Shown piece by piece: positions 7,531 to 16,000 of a DNA stretch of 53,343 nt (its first letter is position 1; every line of letters begins with the position of its first letter). Source of the DNA: an uncultured Oscillospiraceae bacterium (GTDB lineage: Bacteria; Bacillota; Clostridia; Oscillospirales; Oscillospiraceae); the NCBI GenBank assembly GCA_905236305.1, contig CAJOPB010000101.1:1-53343 (forward strand), written 5' to 3'. The position numbers were made by a program, and so were the translations under genes. Under the pieces are notes generated by a model. That model worked only from the letters and a program-made list of their open reading frames with translations. It made no database searches and was not told the DNA's origin.

Positions 7531-9756
7531 TCAAATGGCGGCTGCCGACGTGGCCGCAGCCAGACGGTCGTTTTCTGTGGGAGGCTGATAGCCCTTGCGC
7601 AGCAGCAGCCAGAGCATGAGGGCCAGCAGGGCGATGGCTGCCGCGGTAAATACACTGAAGGAAACCTCACCGGCAATCAGTCCGCCGAGCTGATATACGA
7701 TGAGAGCGACCACATAAGCAAACAGGCACATATATCCGATAGCAGCCAGCGTCCATCTGGGATTGTTCATCTCCCGCCGGATAGCACCCATAGCGGCAAA
7801 GCAGGGGGCACAGAGCAGATTGAAGATCATGAAGCTGTATGCGGTGAGCCCCGTAAAATCCCCGGCGATGGCGGCGTAGAGCGGGCTGGCATCCTCCAGC
7901 AGATCCGCGTCCCCGGCGATGGTGACCGCGTCGCTGTAGAGCACACCAAAGGTGTTGAGCACCTCCTCCTTGGCGATGAGCCCTGTGATAGTGGCTACGG
8001 TGGATTTCCACGCCATGTCTCCGGCAAAGCCGATGGGATAGAAGATCCAGGCGAGGGAACGTCCCGCAGAGGCCAGAAGGGAGGTGTTGTTATCCTCCAC
8101 AGCGCCAAAAATGCCGTCGGTGAAGCCGTAGCCCTGGAGGAACCAGAGGATGATTGAGGAAATCAGGATCACGGTGCCTGCCCGCTTGATGAAGGACCAG
8201 CCGCGCTCCCAGGTGGCGCGCAGTACATTGCCCATGGAGGGAACGTGGTACGCAGGCAATTCCATGACAAAGGGAGCCGGCTCTCCGGCCAAGGCCCGGA
8301 ACTTTTTCAGCATGATACCGGAGAGCACCACAGCGGCAATCCCAATGAAAAAGGCGGAGACGGCCACCAGTGCGGAGTTTCCGAAGATGGCGCCGGCAAA
8401 CAGACCGATGATCGGCATTTTTGCGCCGCAGGGAATAAAGCAGGTGGTCATGACAGTCATTTTGCGGTCCCGGTCCTGTTCGATGGTACGGGAGGCCATG
8501 ACGCCGGGGACGCCGCAGCCGGAGGCTACCAGCATGGGAATAAAGCTCTTGCCGCTGAGACCGAAGCGGCGGAAGATACGGTCCATGACAAAGGCCACTC
8601 TTGCCATGTAACCCACATCCTCCAAAACAGCCAGCAGGAAGGAGAGCACCAGAAGCTGCGGGACAAAGCCCAGCACCGCGCCCACGCCGGCGATGATTCC
8701 GTCCTGAATCAGACCGTAAAGCCACTGGGCGATCACAGGCTCGCCCTCTGCGTTACAGAGCAGCCGGTCCGCCAGAGCGGGGATCCACTCGCCAAAAAGC
8801 GTATCGTTTGCCCAGTCCGTACCCAAAGTGCCGACAGAGAAGGGAAAGCTGCCCATGGCGATGGAATAGATCAGGAACATGATAACCGCAAATATGGGCA
8901 GGGCCAGCACCCGGTTGGTGACGACCCGGTCGATACGGTCGGATACAGTCAGGGCATGACGGGCAAGCTTCTTTTTTACAGATCGGCCAACTATGCTGCT
9001 GATGTAGGCGTAACGCTGATTGGTGATGATGCTCTCGGCATCGTCATCCAGCTCATTTTCACAGTCCAGAATATGCTGGTCGAGGTGCTCAGCCAGGGCT
9101 GTGTCCAGCTGCAGCGCGTCCAGTACCTTTTCGTCCCGCTCAAAGACCTTGATGGCGTACCAGCGCAGATAACCCGGCTCCACCTTGGCCTCGATGGACT
9201 CCTCAATGTGGGCCAGAGCATGCTCCACGCTGCCGGTAAATACATGGGGCGGTTCGGCGGCTTTTTTCTGCTTTGCCGCAGCGACGGCCTTTTCCGCCGC
9301 CTCCATTCCGCCCTCGCCCTTCAGAGCGCTCATCTCCACCACCTCACAGCCCAGCGCTTTTCCCAGCTTGTTGAGGTCGATGGAATCACCGTTGCGCCGG
9401 ACCAGGTCGATCATATTCACAGCCACCACCACCGGGATACCCAGCTCGATCAGCTGCGTGGTGAGATAGAGATTGCGCTCGATGTTTGTGCCGTCCACGA
9501 TATTCAGGATGGCGTCCGGCTGCTGCTGGACCAGATAGTTTCTGGCGACGACCTCCTCCAGAGTGTAGGGGGAGAGAGAATAGATCCCCGGGAGATCCTG
9601 AATAATCACATCCTCCCGTCCCCTCAGCCGGCCCTCCTTTTTTTCCACAGTGACGCCGGGCCAGTTGCCGACGTACTGCCGCGAGCCGGTCAGGGCGTTA
9701 AAAAGTGTTGTCTTGCCGCAGTTCGGATTGCCTGCCAGCGCGATTTTGACGTCCAT
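7531..9756 (-). CDS. feoB: Ferrous iron transporter FeoB
   Basis: Imports ferrous iron across the membrane. The 741-residue protein begins with a G domain: G1 GNPNCGKT (9-16), G3 DLPG (54-57) and G4 NMID (114-117). A helical guanine-dissociation-inhibitor region follows (about 170-270). The membrane part has two Gate-type segments with conserved phrases such as GCGVPGVMASRT and FIPCGAKMPII, plus the later IAKEEVLNTFGVLY and LCAPCFAAMGAI. The length is normal for bacterial FeoB and I see no frameshift. A GGAG site precedes the ATG. It lies downstream of two feoA genes, but a terminator-like hairpin separates it from them, which may lower its expression relative to feoA. Confidence 0.95.
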   Translation of the reverse strand: MDVKIALAGNPNCGKTTLFNALTGSRQYVGNWPGVTVEKKEGRLRGREDVIIQDLPGIYSLSPYTLEEVVARNYLVQQQPDAILNIVDGTNIERNLYLTTQLIELGIPVVVAVNMIDLVRRNGDSIDLNKLGKALGCEVVEMSALKGEGGMEAAEKAVAAAKQKKAAEPPHVFTGSVEHALAHIEESIEAKVEPGYLRWYAIKVFERDEKVLDALQLDTALAEHLDQHILDCENELDDDAESIITNQRYAYISSIVGRSVKKKLARHALTVSDRIDRVVTNRVLALPIFAVIMFLIYSIAMGSFPFSVGTLGTDWANDTLFGEWIPALADRLLCNAEGEPVIAQWLYGLIQDGIIAGVGAVLGFVPQLLVLSFLLAVLEDVGYMARVAFVMDRIFRRFGLSGKSFIPMLVASGCGVPGVMASRTIEQDRDRKMTVMTTCFIPCGAKMPIIGLFAGAIFGNSALVAVSAFFIGIAAVVLSGIMLKKFRALAGEPAPFVMELPAYHVPSMGNVLRATWERGWSFIKRAGTVILISSIILWFLQGYGFTDGIFGAVEDNNTSLLASAGRSLAWIFYPIGFAGDMAWKSTVATITGLIAKEEVLNTFGVLYSDAVTIAGDADLLEDASPLYAAIAGDFTGLTAYSFMIFNLLCAPCFAAMGAIRREMNNPRWTLAAIGYMCLFAYVVALIVYQLGGLIAGEVSFSVFTAAAIALLALMLWLLLRKGYQPPTENDRLAAATSAAAI

Positions 9757-9811
9757 TTTCGTCTCCTTTTCGTTCTCATTTACGGTTGTCTTCCACTAAC
9801 TGCATTACCGG

Positions 9812-9846
9812 AAAAAACGCCGTCCGGCAGCAGGGGATGACGGCGT
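9812..9846 (-). terminator. Terminator-like attenuator between feoA and feoB
   Basis: On the minus strand ACGCCGTC (9846-9839) pairs with GACGGCGT (9824-9817), with a 14-base loop, followed directly by a run of T (9817-9812). This is a factor-independent terminator layout placed inside the feo operon, so partial read-through into feoB is expected. Confidence 0.6.
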
Positions 9847-9850
9847 CTGA

Positions 9851-10075
9851 TCAGGGAGCGATCTCAATCATTTCAGCGTCCGCCTTGCGCACGCTCAGCT
9901 CATAACCGCGCAGATTCAGCTCCATAGGGTCTCCCAGCGGCGCCACCTTGCGCACATGGATTTCCACGCCCTTGGTGATTCCCATGTCCATAATCCGACG
10001 CTTCACCGGTCCTGACCCGTGCAGCCGGGCCACGGTAACTGTTTCGCCGACACCGGCATCCTTTAATGTTTTCAT
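9851..10075 (-). CDS. feoA: FeoA SH3-like protein (proximal to feoB)
   Basis: A 74-residue protein of the FeoA family: a small SH3-like beta barrel thought to bind FeoB and support iron transport. Typical features are the opening pattern GVGETVTVARLHGSG, the central RRIMDMGITKGVEIHV (the family's R-L-x-x-M/L-G-x-x-x-G pattern), the APLGDPMELNLRGYELSVRK hairpin, and a closing IEIAP. It is a separate protein, not fused to FeoB. A GGAG site lies before the ATG. It is 17 bases from the second feoA gene upstream. Confidence 0.9.
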   Translation of the reverse strand: MKTLKDAGVGETVTVARLHGSGPVKRRIMDMGITKGVEIHVRKVAPLGDPMELNLRGYELSVRKADAEMIEIAP

Positions 10076-10092
10076 AAACTCTCCTCCATTCC

Positions 10093-10305
10093 TTAAACCA
10101 TAATGCGGTTTGCCATGGTGCTGTCCAAAGCCACCCGGCTGTCCTTGACCATCAGGATCAGATTTCCGCCTACGACATTTACCACCGTAATTTCTGCATC
10201 CACTACAAAGCCCAGCTCAGCCAGCCGTTGCCGCACGTCATCCCGCCCGCTTATTTTGCGTATCGTAACAGTCTCTCCTGCGTTGACCATGGTCAGCGGC
10301 ATCAT
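10093..10305 (-). CDS. feoA: FeoA SH3-like protein, first gene of feo operon
   Basis: A second FeoA-family protein of about 70 residues with GETVTIRKISGRDDVRQRLAELGFVVDAEI, the standard FeoA core, and a VALDSTMANRIMV end. I chose the ATG at 10305, which has AGAGGTG nine bases upstream; the frame extends to an ATG at 10332 with no ribosome site. It differs clearly from the feoB-proximal FeoA, so this is a pair of paralogues rather than a recent duplication. Two FeoA proteins before FeoB are common in Clostridia. The operon promoter and an operator-like palindrome lie about 60 bases upstream. Confidence 0.87.
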   Translation of the reverse strand: MMPLTMVNAGETVTIRKISGRDDVRQRLAELGFVVDAEITVVNVVGGNLILMVKDSRVALDSTMANRIMV

Positions 10306-10361
10306 ACGTGACACACCTCTTTCACATGCCATGCTATCGGTTTGTCTTGACTAACTAACTT

Positions 10362-10381
10362 GAGTTTACCACGGCTAACTC
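10362..10381. promoter_or_regulatory. Operator-like palindrome on the feo promoter
   Basis: The 20-base imperfect palindrome beginning GAGTTTACC and ending GGCTAACTC covers the -10 region of the feo promoter. GTTAG/CTAAC half-sites recur just downstream (10351-10358). The TTAG-rich pattern recalls DtxR/IdeR-type iron sites, but the regulator is not in the window. Confidence 0.45.
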
Positions 10382-10391
10382 TATTTGTCAA
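10363..10391 (-). promoter_or_regulatory. Promoter of the feo operon
   Basis: On the minus strand TTGACA (10391-10386), a 17-base spacer and TAAACT (10368-10363), about 58 bases before the first feoA. Confidence 0.7.
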
Positions 10392-10506
10392 GCTGCGCGG
10401 CGCATTTTTTTCAAATTTGCCTGTCATCTGCGCAATATGGACGCCTGTGTGCTCTGAAAAACAGACCAAAGAAGCAAAAATCCCACGGCTAACTGGAATG
10501 TTTTCC

Positions 10507-10535
10507 TTGATTTCACAGAATGGCCGGTGTATAAT
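10507..10535 (+). promoter_or_regulatory. Promoter of trmL (and possibly the glycolysis genes)
   Basis: TTGATT (10507-10512), 17-base spacer, perfect TATAAT (10530-10535). A 12-base copy of part of the feo operator (CCACGGCTAACT) lies just upstream at 10483-10494. Confidence 0.75.
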
Positions 10536-10603
10536 TCCTTGAGCGCAGAAAGTTTGGATAAAACGTTTCACGCGGACAGGATTGATACGAGGTCGTCCCA
10601 AAT

Positions 10604-11104
10604 ATGATAGATATTATCCTCCATGAGCCTGAAATTCCCATGAATACCGGAAACGTAGCCCGTACCTGCGCCTGCACGGGAGCCCGGCTGCATTTGATCC
10701 GGCCCCTGGGCTTTGACATCAGCGATAAGGCCGTGAAACGTGCGGGGCTGGATTACTGGCAATATCTGGATCTCTCCGTATATGACAGCATTGAGGAATA
10801 TCTGGAATCTAACGGCGACGACGGACTGTGGCTGGCCACAACCAAGGCGCCCCGGAGCTATGCTGAGGCGCCGCTGACCGGTGAGACGGTGCGTCTTCTG
10901 TTCGGCAAGGAGACCGCGGGCCTCCCGCAGTGGCTGCGCGAGCGCTATCGTGACCGCTGTATCCGTATTCCCATGCGGGGTCCGGTCCGTTCGCTGAATC
11001 TGTCCAACTCTGTGGCGATCCTGTGCTATGAAGCTCTGCGTCAGCAGGGCTTCCCGGACCTGCGATCTACCGGCAGTATGCTGGAATCGGACTCCGTTTC
11101 CTGA
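10604..11104 (+). CDS. trmL: tRNA (cytidine/uridine-34 2'-O)-methyltransferase
   Basis: A 166-residue SPOUT-class (knotted) methyltransferase of the TrmL/YibK type, which methylates the ribose of the wobble nucleotide of certain leucine tRNAs using S-adenosylmethionine. Motifs in order: [14 protein letters not shown] (10-23), the [11 protein letters not shown] loop (about 97-107), and the knot segment [20 protein letters not shown] (about 120-139). The length fits the family's short single-domain form. GAGG lies about 10 bases before the ATG. It sits 34 bases ahead of pgk and may be cotranscribed with it, although there is no functional link I know of. Confidence 0.92.
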   Translation: MIDIILHEPEIPMNTGNVARTCACTGARLHLIRPLGFDISDKAVKRAGLDYWQYLDLSVYDSIEEYLESNGDDGLWLATTKAPRSYAEAPLTGETVRLLFGKETAGLPQWLRERYRDRCIRIPMRGPVRSLNLSNSVAILCYEALRQQGFPDLRSTGSMLESDSVS

Positions 11105-11138
11105 GCGAAAACGGAGCCATAATTTGAGGAGGAGCGAT

Positions 11139-12341
11139 ATGAATTACAACAAGAAGACAGTCTACGATGTGGATGTAAAGGGGAAAAAAGTCCTGCTGCG
11201 CTGTGACTTCAACGTCCCCCTGGACAAGAAGAAGGGCGTGATTACAGATGACAAGCGCATCCGTGCTGCCATTCCCACAATTCAGTATCTGCTGGATCAG
11301 GGCGCGGCGGTTATCGCCTGCTCCCACCTGGGCAAGCCCAAGGGAGAGGTAAAGCCGGAGCTGAGCCTGAAGGTTGTGGCGGCCCGCCTGGGCGAGCTTT
11401 TGGGCAAGGACGTAATTTTTGCCGCTGACACTATCGGTCCCGACGCCTGCGCCAAAGCCGCTGCGCTGAAGCCCGGCGAACTGCTTCTTCTGGAAAATCT
11501 CCGCTATGATAAAAGAGAGGAAAAGAACGATCCCGAATTTGCCAAGGCGCTGGCGGATCTGGCCGGTGCCGGGGGAGTTTATGTTTCCGATGCCTTTGGA
11601 ACGGTTCATCGCGCTCACGCCTCTACTGCCGGCGTTGCCGCTTATCTGCCTGCGGTCAGCGGCCTCCTGATTCAGAAGGAGCTGGAGATTATGGGCAAGG
11701 CGCTCGATGATCCCCGGCGGCCCTTTGTTGCTGTGCTGGGCGGCGCCAAGGTATCCGATAAAATTGCCGTGATCAATAATCTGCTGGAGAAGGCAAATAC
11801 CATTATTATTGGCGGAGGCATGGCTTATACCTTTGTCAAGGCGATGGGCCACAGCATTGGCAAGAGCCTGCTGGAGGAGGACCGGCTGGATTATGCCAAC
11901 GATATGCTGGTCAAGGCTGCGGAAAAGGGTGTCACCTTGCTTCTGCCGGTGGATCATCTCTGCGCCAGCGAGTTTTCTGCCGAGGCGGAGTGCATTCCGA
12001 CTGAGGGACAGGACATTCCCGACGGCCTGATGGGCATGGACATCGGCCCGAAGACAGAGTCCGTTTTTACCGCTGCGGTCAAGGATGCCGGTACCGTGGT
12101 ATGGAACGGTCCCATGGGCGTATTCGAGTTTGATAAGTTTGCCGGCGGCACCCGTGCCATGGCAAAGGCGCTGGCAGAGTCCGGCGCGGTGACCATTGTC
12201 GGCGGCGGCGACAGCGCGGCTGCGGTGGAGCAGTTGGGCTTTGCGGACAAGATGACCCATATCAGCACCGGCGGCGGCGCTTCTCTGGAATTTCTGGAGG
12301 GCAAGGAGCTGCCCGGCGTGGCCTGCCTGCTGGACAAGTAA
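11139..12341 (+). CDS. pgk: Phosphoglycerate kinase
   Basis: Transfers phosphate from 1,3-bisphosphoglycerate to ADP in glycolysis; cytosolic. The 400-residue protein shows the N-terminal substrate-binding [21 protein letters not shown] and LLENLRYD, the signature [14 protein letters not shown], and the C-terminal nucleotide site WNGPMGVFE followed by [13 protein letters not shown] and the glycine-rich [14 protein letters not shown]. The ATG at 11139 has AGGAGGAG seven bases upstream; the frame extends upstream into trmL but has no better start. It is the first of four glycolytic genes (pgk-tpiA-gpmA-eno). The gap gene often found before pgk is not in the window. Confidence 0.97.
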   Translation: MNYNKKTVYDVDVKGKKVLLRCDFNVPLDKKKGVITDDKRIRAAIPTIQYLLDQGAAVIACSHLGKPKGEVKPELSLKVVAARLGELLGKDVIFAADTIGPDACAKAAALKPGELLLLENLRYDKREEKNDPEFAKALADLAGAGGVYVSDAFGTVHRAHASTAGVAAYLPAVSGLLIQKELEIMGKALDDPRRPFVAVLGGAKVSDKIAVINNLLEKANTIIIGGGMAYTFVKAMGHSIGKSLLEEDRLDYANDMLVKAAEKGVTLLLPVDHLCASEFSAEAECIPTEGQDIPDGLMGMDIGPKTESVFTAAVKDAGTVVWNGPMGVFEFDKFAGGTRAMAKALAESGAVTIVGGGDSAAAVEQLGFADKMTHISTGGGASLEFLEGKELPGVACLLDK

Positions 12342-12378
12342 ACCGGCCTCCCCTGAGAAGAAGCTAGTGAATGAAGCT

Positions 12379-12409
12379 CCGGCCGGCCGCCATTGAGATG
12401 TCCGGCCGG
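12379..12409 (+). promoter_or_regulatory. Hairpin between pgk and tpiA
   Basis: Two copies of CCGGCCGG (12379-12386 and 12402-12409) can pair around a 15-base loop. There is no T-tract, so it may be a processing or stability element between the cistrons. Confidence 0.35.
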
Positions 12410-12430
12410 ATAGAAAGAGGTAATGCGACT

Positions 12431-13210
12431 ATGAACAGAAAATATCGTAAAACGATTATTGCGGGCAACTGGAAAATGAACAAGACAGCCTCTGAAACGG
12501 CTGCTTTTGCCAATGAGATCAAACCGATGCTGCCCAAAAATCCGGGCTGTGAGATGCTGCTCTGCATGCCCGCAGTGAATATCCCCGCAGCGCAGAAGGC
12601 TTTTAAGGGCAGCAAGATCCGTATCGGTGCGGAGACAATGCACTATGAGGCCAGCGGCGCATTCACCGGCGAGGTTGCCGCAGGTATGCTGACGGACATC
12701 GGCGTGAAATATGTCATCATTGGCCACTCTGAGCGCCGCCAATATTACGGCGAGACGGACCTGACCGTCAACAAAAAGGTCCGGGCCGCTCTCGACGCCG
12801 GCCTGACCCCCATTGTCTGCGTCGGCGAAAGCCTGGAGCAGCGCGAGCTGGGTGTCACGGATGAGCTTCTGGCTTATCAGGTGATGACCGCTCTCAGCGG
12901 TGTCAGCTCCCAGGAGCTGCGCCATGTGGTAATTGCTTATGAGCCCATTTGGGCGATCGGCACCGGAAAGACCGCAACCTCCGAACAGGCCCAGGAGGTT
13001 TGCGGAAACATTCGCACGCTGCTGCGCAAGAGCAATGATGCCCGCACAGCCCGTGCGGTTTCCATCCTGTATGGCGGCAGCATGAATGCGAAAAACGCTG
13101 CGGAGCTGCTGCGTATGCCGGACATCGACGGCGGCCTGATCGGCGGCGCTTCTCTGAAAACCGCAGACTTCGTGACCATCATAGAGGCCGCTGCCGCTGT
13201 GGAGGCCTGA
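12431..13210 (+). CDS. tpiA: Triosephosphate isomerase
   Basis: Interconverts dihydroxyacetone phosphate and glyceraldehyde 3-phosphate. The 259-residue TIM barrel has all catalytic residues: K15 in GNWKMN, H99 in IGHSERR, and E171 in the signature AYEPIWAIGTGKTA. The phosphate-binding ends LYGGSMNAKNA and GGLIGGASLK are present. The ATG at 12431 has AGAGG upstream; the upstream in-frame ATG at 12371 lies before the inter-cistron hairpin and lacks a ribosome site. It follows pgk by 89 bases, in the usual Firmicutes order. Confidence 0.97.
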   Translation: MNRKYRKTIIAGNWKMNKTASETAAFANEIKPMLPKNPGCEMLLCMPAVNIPAAQKAFKGSKIRIGAETMHYEASGAFTGEVAAGMLTDIGVKYVIIGHSERRQYYGETDLTVNKKVRAALDAGLTPIVCVGESLEQRELGVTDELLAYQVMTALSGVSSQELRHVVIAYEPIWAIGTGKTATSEQAQEVCGNIRTLLRKSNDARTARAVSILYGGSMNAKNAAELLRMPDIDGGLIGGASLKTADFVTIIEAAAAVEA

Positions 13211-13292
13211 GAGAAAGTGCGCCTCAGGAGCTGTTTTGAAAAACCATTGGACAGAAGCATTCGCATATCAGAAGGAATGAGGTTTTGAAAAT

Positions 13293-14039
13293 ATGATGAA
13301 ACTGGTATTACTGCGCCACGGCGAGAGTGAATGGAACAAGCTGAACCTGTTCACCGGCTGGACAGATGTGGACCTCAGCGAGCAGGGACGCATGGAGGCA
13401 AAACAGGCCGGCGAGGTGCTGAAGGCCGAGGGGTATGACTTTGATATCTGCTATACCTCCTACCTCAAGCGTGCGATTCACACCCTGAACATTGCCCTCG
13501 ACGAGATGGATCGGGCCTGGCTTCCGGTTGTCAAGAGCTGGAAGCTCAACGAGCGGCACTACGGTGCGCTGCAGGGGTTGAACAAGGCCGAAACGGCCGC
13601 GAAATACGGAGAGGATCAGGTGAAGATCTGGCGGCGCAGCTTTGACATTAAGCCCCCGGCGCTGGAGCCGGATGACGAGCGCAGCGCAGCCCGGCAGGCC
13701 ATGTATCGGGACGTGGATCCTGCATTGCTTCCGGCCCACGAGAGCCTTGAGACTACAATTGAGCGTGCAGTCCCATACTTCGAGGAAGTGATCAAGAAGG
13801 ATATGGAGGCCGGAAAGCGCGTGATTATCGCCGCCCATGGCAACTCTCTCCGGGCTTTGGTCAAATATTTTGACAATATCAGCAGCGACGAGATCATCGG
13901 TGTAAACATCCCCACCGGCGTACCGCTGGTCTATGAGTTTGACGAAAGCTTCAAGGCTGTAAAGCATTACTACCTTGGTGATCAGGAGAAGATTGCCGCA
14001 AAGATGCAGGCTGTTGCCAATCAGGGGAAAAAGCAGTAA
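13293..14039 (+). CDS. gpmA: 2,3-bisphosphoglycerate-dependent phosphoglycerate mutase
   Basis: Interconverts 3- and 2-phosphoglycerate through a phosphohistidine. The 248-residue protein is the cofactor-dependent (dPGM) type: LRHGESEWN with catalytic H9, [15 protein letters not shown], and the second catalytic histidine in [12 protein letters not shown]. The cofactor-independent enzyme GpmI, which often occupies this position between tpiA and eno in Firmicutes, is therefore replaced here. Two adjacent ATGs (13293, 13296) follow AGGAATGAGG; either could be used. Confidence 0.95.
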   Translation: MMKLVLLRHGESEWNKLNLFTGWTDVDLSEQGRMEAKQAGEVLKAEGYDFDICYTSYLKRAIHTLNIALDEMDRAWLPVVKSWKLNERHYGALQGLNKAETAAKYGEDQVKIWRRSFDIKPPALEPDDERSAARQAMYRDVDPALLPAHESLETTIERAVPYFEEVIKKDMEAGKRVIIAAHGNSLRALVKYFDNISSDEIIGVNIPTGVPLVYEFDESFKAVKHYYLGDQEKIAAKMQAVANQGKKQ

Positions 14040-14103
14040 GGCCGGGAAAACGGACGCTGTCCTTCCAACGGATACGAAATGATCGTCAATGACAGTCGTT
14101 TTT

Positions 14104-14138
14104 CGTTTTTTCTCCCGCATCGCGGGAGGGAAAACAAA
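14104..14138. terminator. Hairpin between gpmA and eno
   Basis: CTCCCGC/GCGGGAG stem with a 3-base loop, extended by flanking T- and A-rich arms with two G-U pairs. No U-tract lies after the stem on the plus strand; the T-rich run before it could end an earlier fold. Possible weak terminator or mRNA stability element. Confidence 0.35.
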
Positions 14139-14192
14139 GGGAATCAATTTGACGCACACCAGAAATTTTGCCCTTTACACTATTTATTTTAA

Positions 14193-15515
<1,323 letters not shown>

Positions 15516-15686
15516 TTTAGGAAAACGCTGATTCATCTGTCTTCGGCAGCTGTCGGCAAATTATTTGCCGGCTCTGCGTTGCGAAATCCTGCCGGACTGA
15601 AAAGGAAATGCGTCTGGCACGCGGCCACTTCGATGGGCCGTGTGCAATACACAAGGACCCGCCGCGCAGCGGTGGGCGCGCGTTCC

Positions 15687-15740
15687 GCTCAGCGGCGGAA
15701 AAGCCGACGGAAAGACGTGCGCGGGGAGATATGAAACAGG
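15687..15740. repeat. Copy B of a degenerate intergenic repeat
   Basis: Shares GCTCAG, then CGGAAAAGCCG and the following AAAGA-GTG-GGGG pattern up to AAACAGG, with 1044-1098. The best 31-base stretch differs at about six positions by eye. Confidence 0.4.
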
Positions 15741-15782
15741 CTCTTAGAGACGCGGACGTTATAAGCAACGACATTTAGAACC

Positions 15783-15796
15783 TGTAAGCGCTTACG
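15783..15796. promoter_or_regulatory. cre-like catabolite-responsive element
   Basis: TGTAAGCGCTTACG contains the perfect 12-base palindrome GTAAGCGCTTAC and agrees with the CcpA cre consensus at all but the last base. It lies about 120 bases before the SLH-like gene's promoter. Confidence 0.45.
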
Positions 15797-15818
15797 AAAA
15801 AACATTTCAATGACGATT

Positions 15819-15845
15819 GCGGAGGGAGCAGACTGCCCCCTCCGC
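15819..15845 (+). terminator. Terminator-like hairpin upstream of the SLH-like gene
   Basis: GCGGAGGG (15819-15826) pairs with CCCTCCGC (15838-15845), followed by ATTTGC. It may end transcripts reading through from eno. Confidence 0.45.
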
Positions 15846-15915
15846 ATTTGCATCTGCCCCTCGGAGCGGAAAACCGGTTTTGCCCATCATTTCCGGAGCA
15901 TGGGATGCAAAATGC

Positions 15916-15943
15916 TTGATTTCCCTAAAATACATGGTATACT
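15916..15943 (+). promoter_or_regulatory. Promoter of the SLH-like protein gene
   Basis: TTGATT (15916-15921), 16-base spacer, TATACT (15938-15943), about 57 bases before the start codon. Confidence 0.65.
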
Positions 15944-16000
15944 AAATATGAAGAAGTGTGCGCAAAAACGCGAGATGCATGGATGAAAGGGGAGGTACTT

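Larger units (their letters stand above)
15516..16000. other. Intergenic region after eno with repeat, cre-like site and terminator
   Basis: A 485-base region without a convincing gene. In order it holds a small palindrome (CGGCAAA/TTTGCCG, 15554-15570), copy B of a degenerate repeat (15687-15740), a cre-like palindrome (15783-15796), a terminator-like hairpin (15819-15845) and the promoter of the SLH-like gene (15916-15943). An 85-codon minus-strand frame at 15517-15774 has no ribosome site and covers the repeat, so I do not call it. Confidence 0.55.

Noticed and set aside
8245-9840. Plus-strand frame of 531 codons opposite feoB
   Set aside because: Antisense shadow of a complete FeoB; the translation is His/Gln/Asp-rich with no domain and no ribosome site.
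10302-10601. 99-codon minus-strand frame upstream of feoA
   Set aside because: It spans the feo promoter and operator and lacks a start signal; it is regulatory DNA.
15517-15774. 85-codon minus-strand frame after eno
   Set aside because: No ribosome site, covers the degenerate repeat and hairpins, and no recognisable protein feature.
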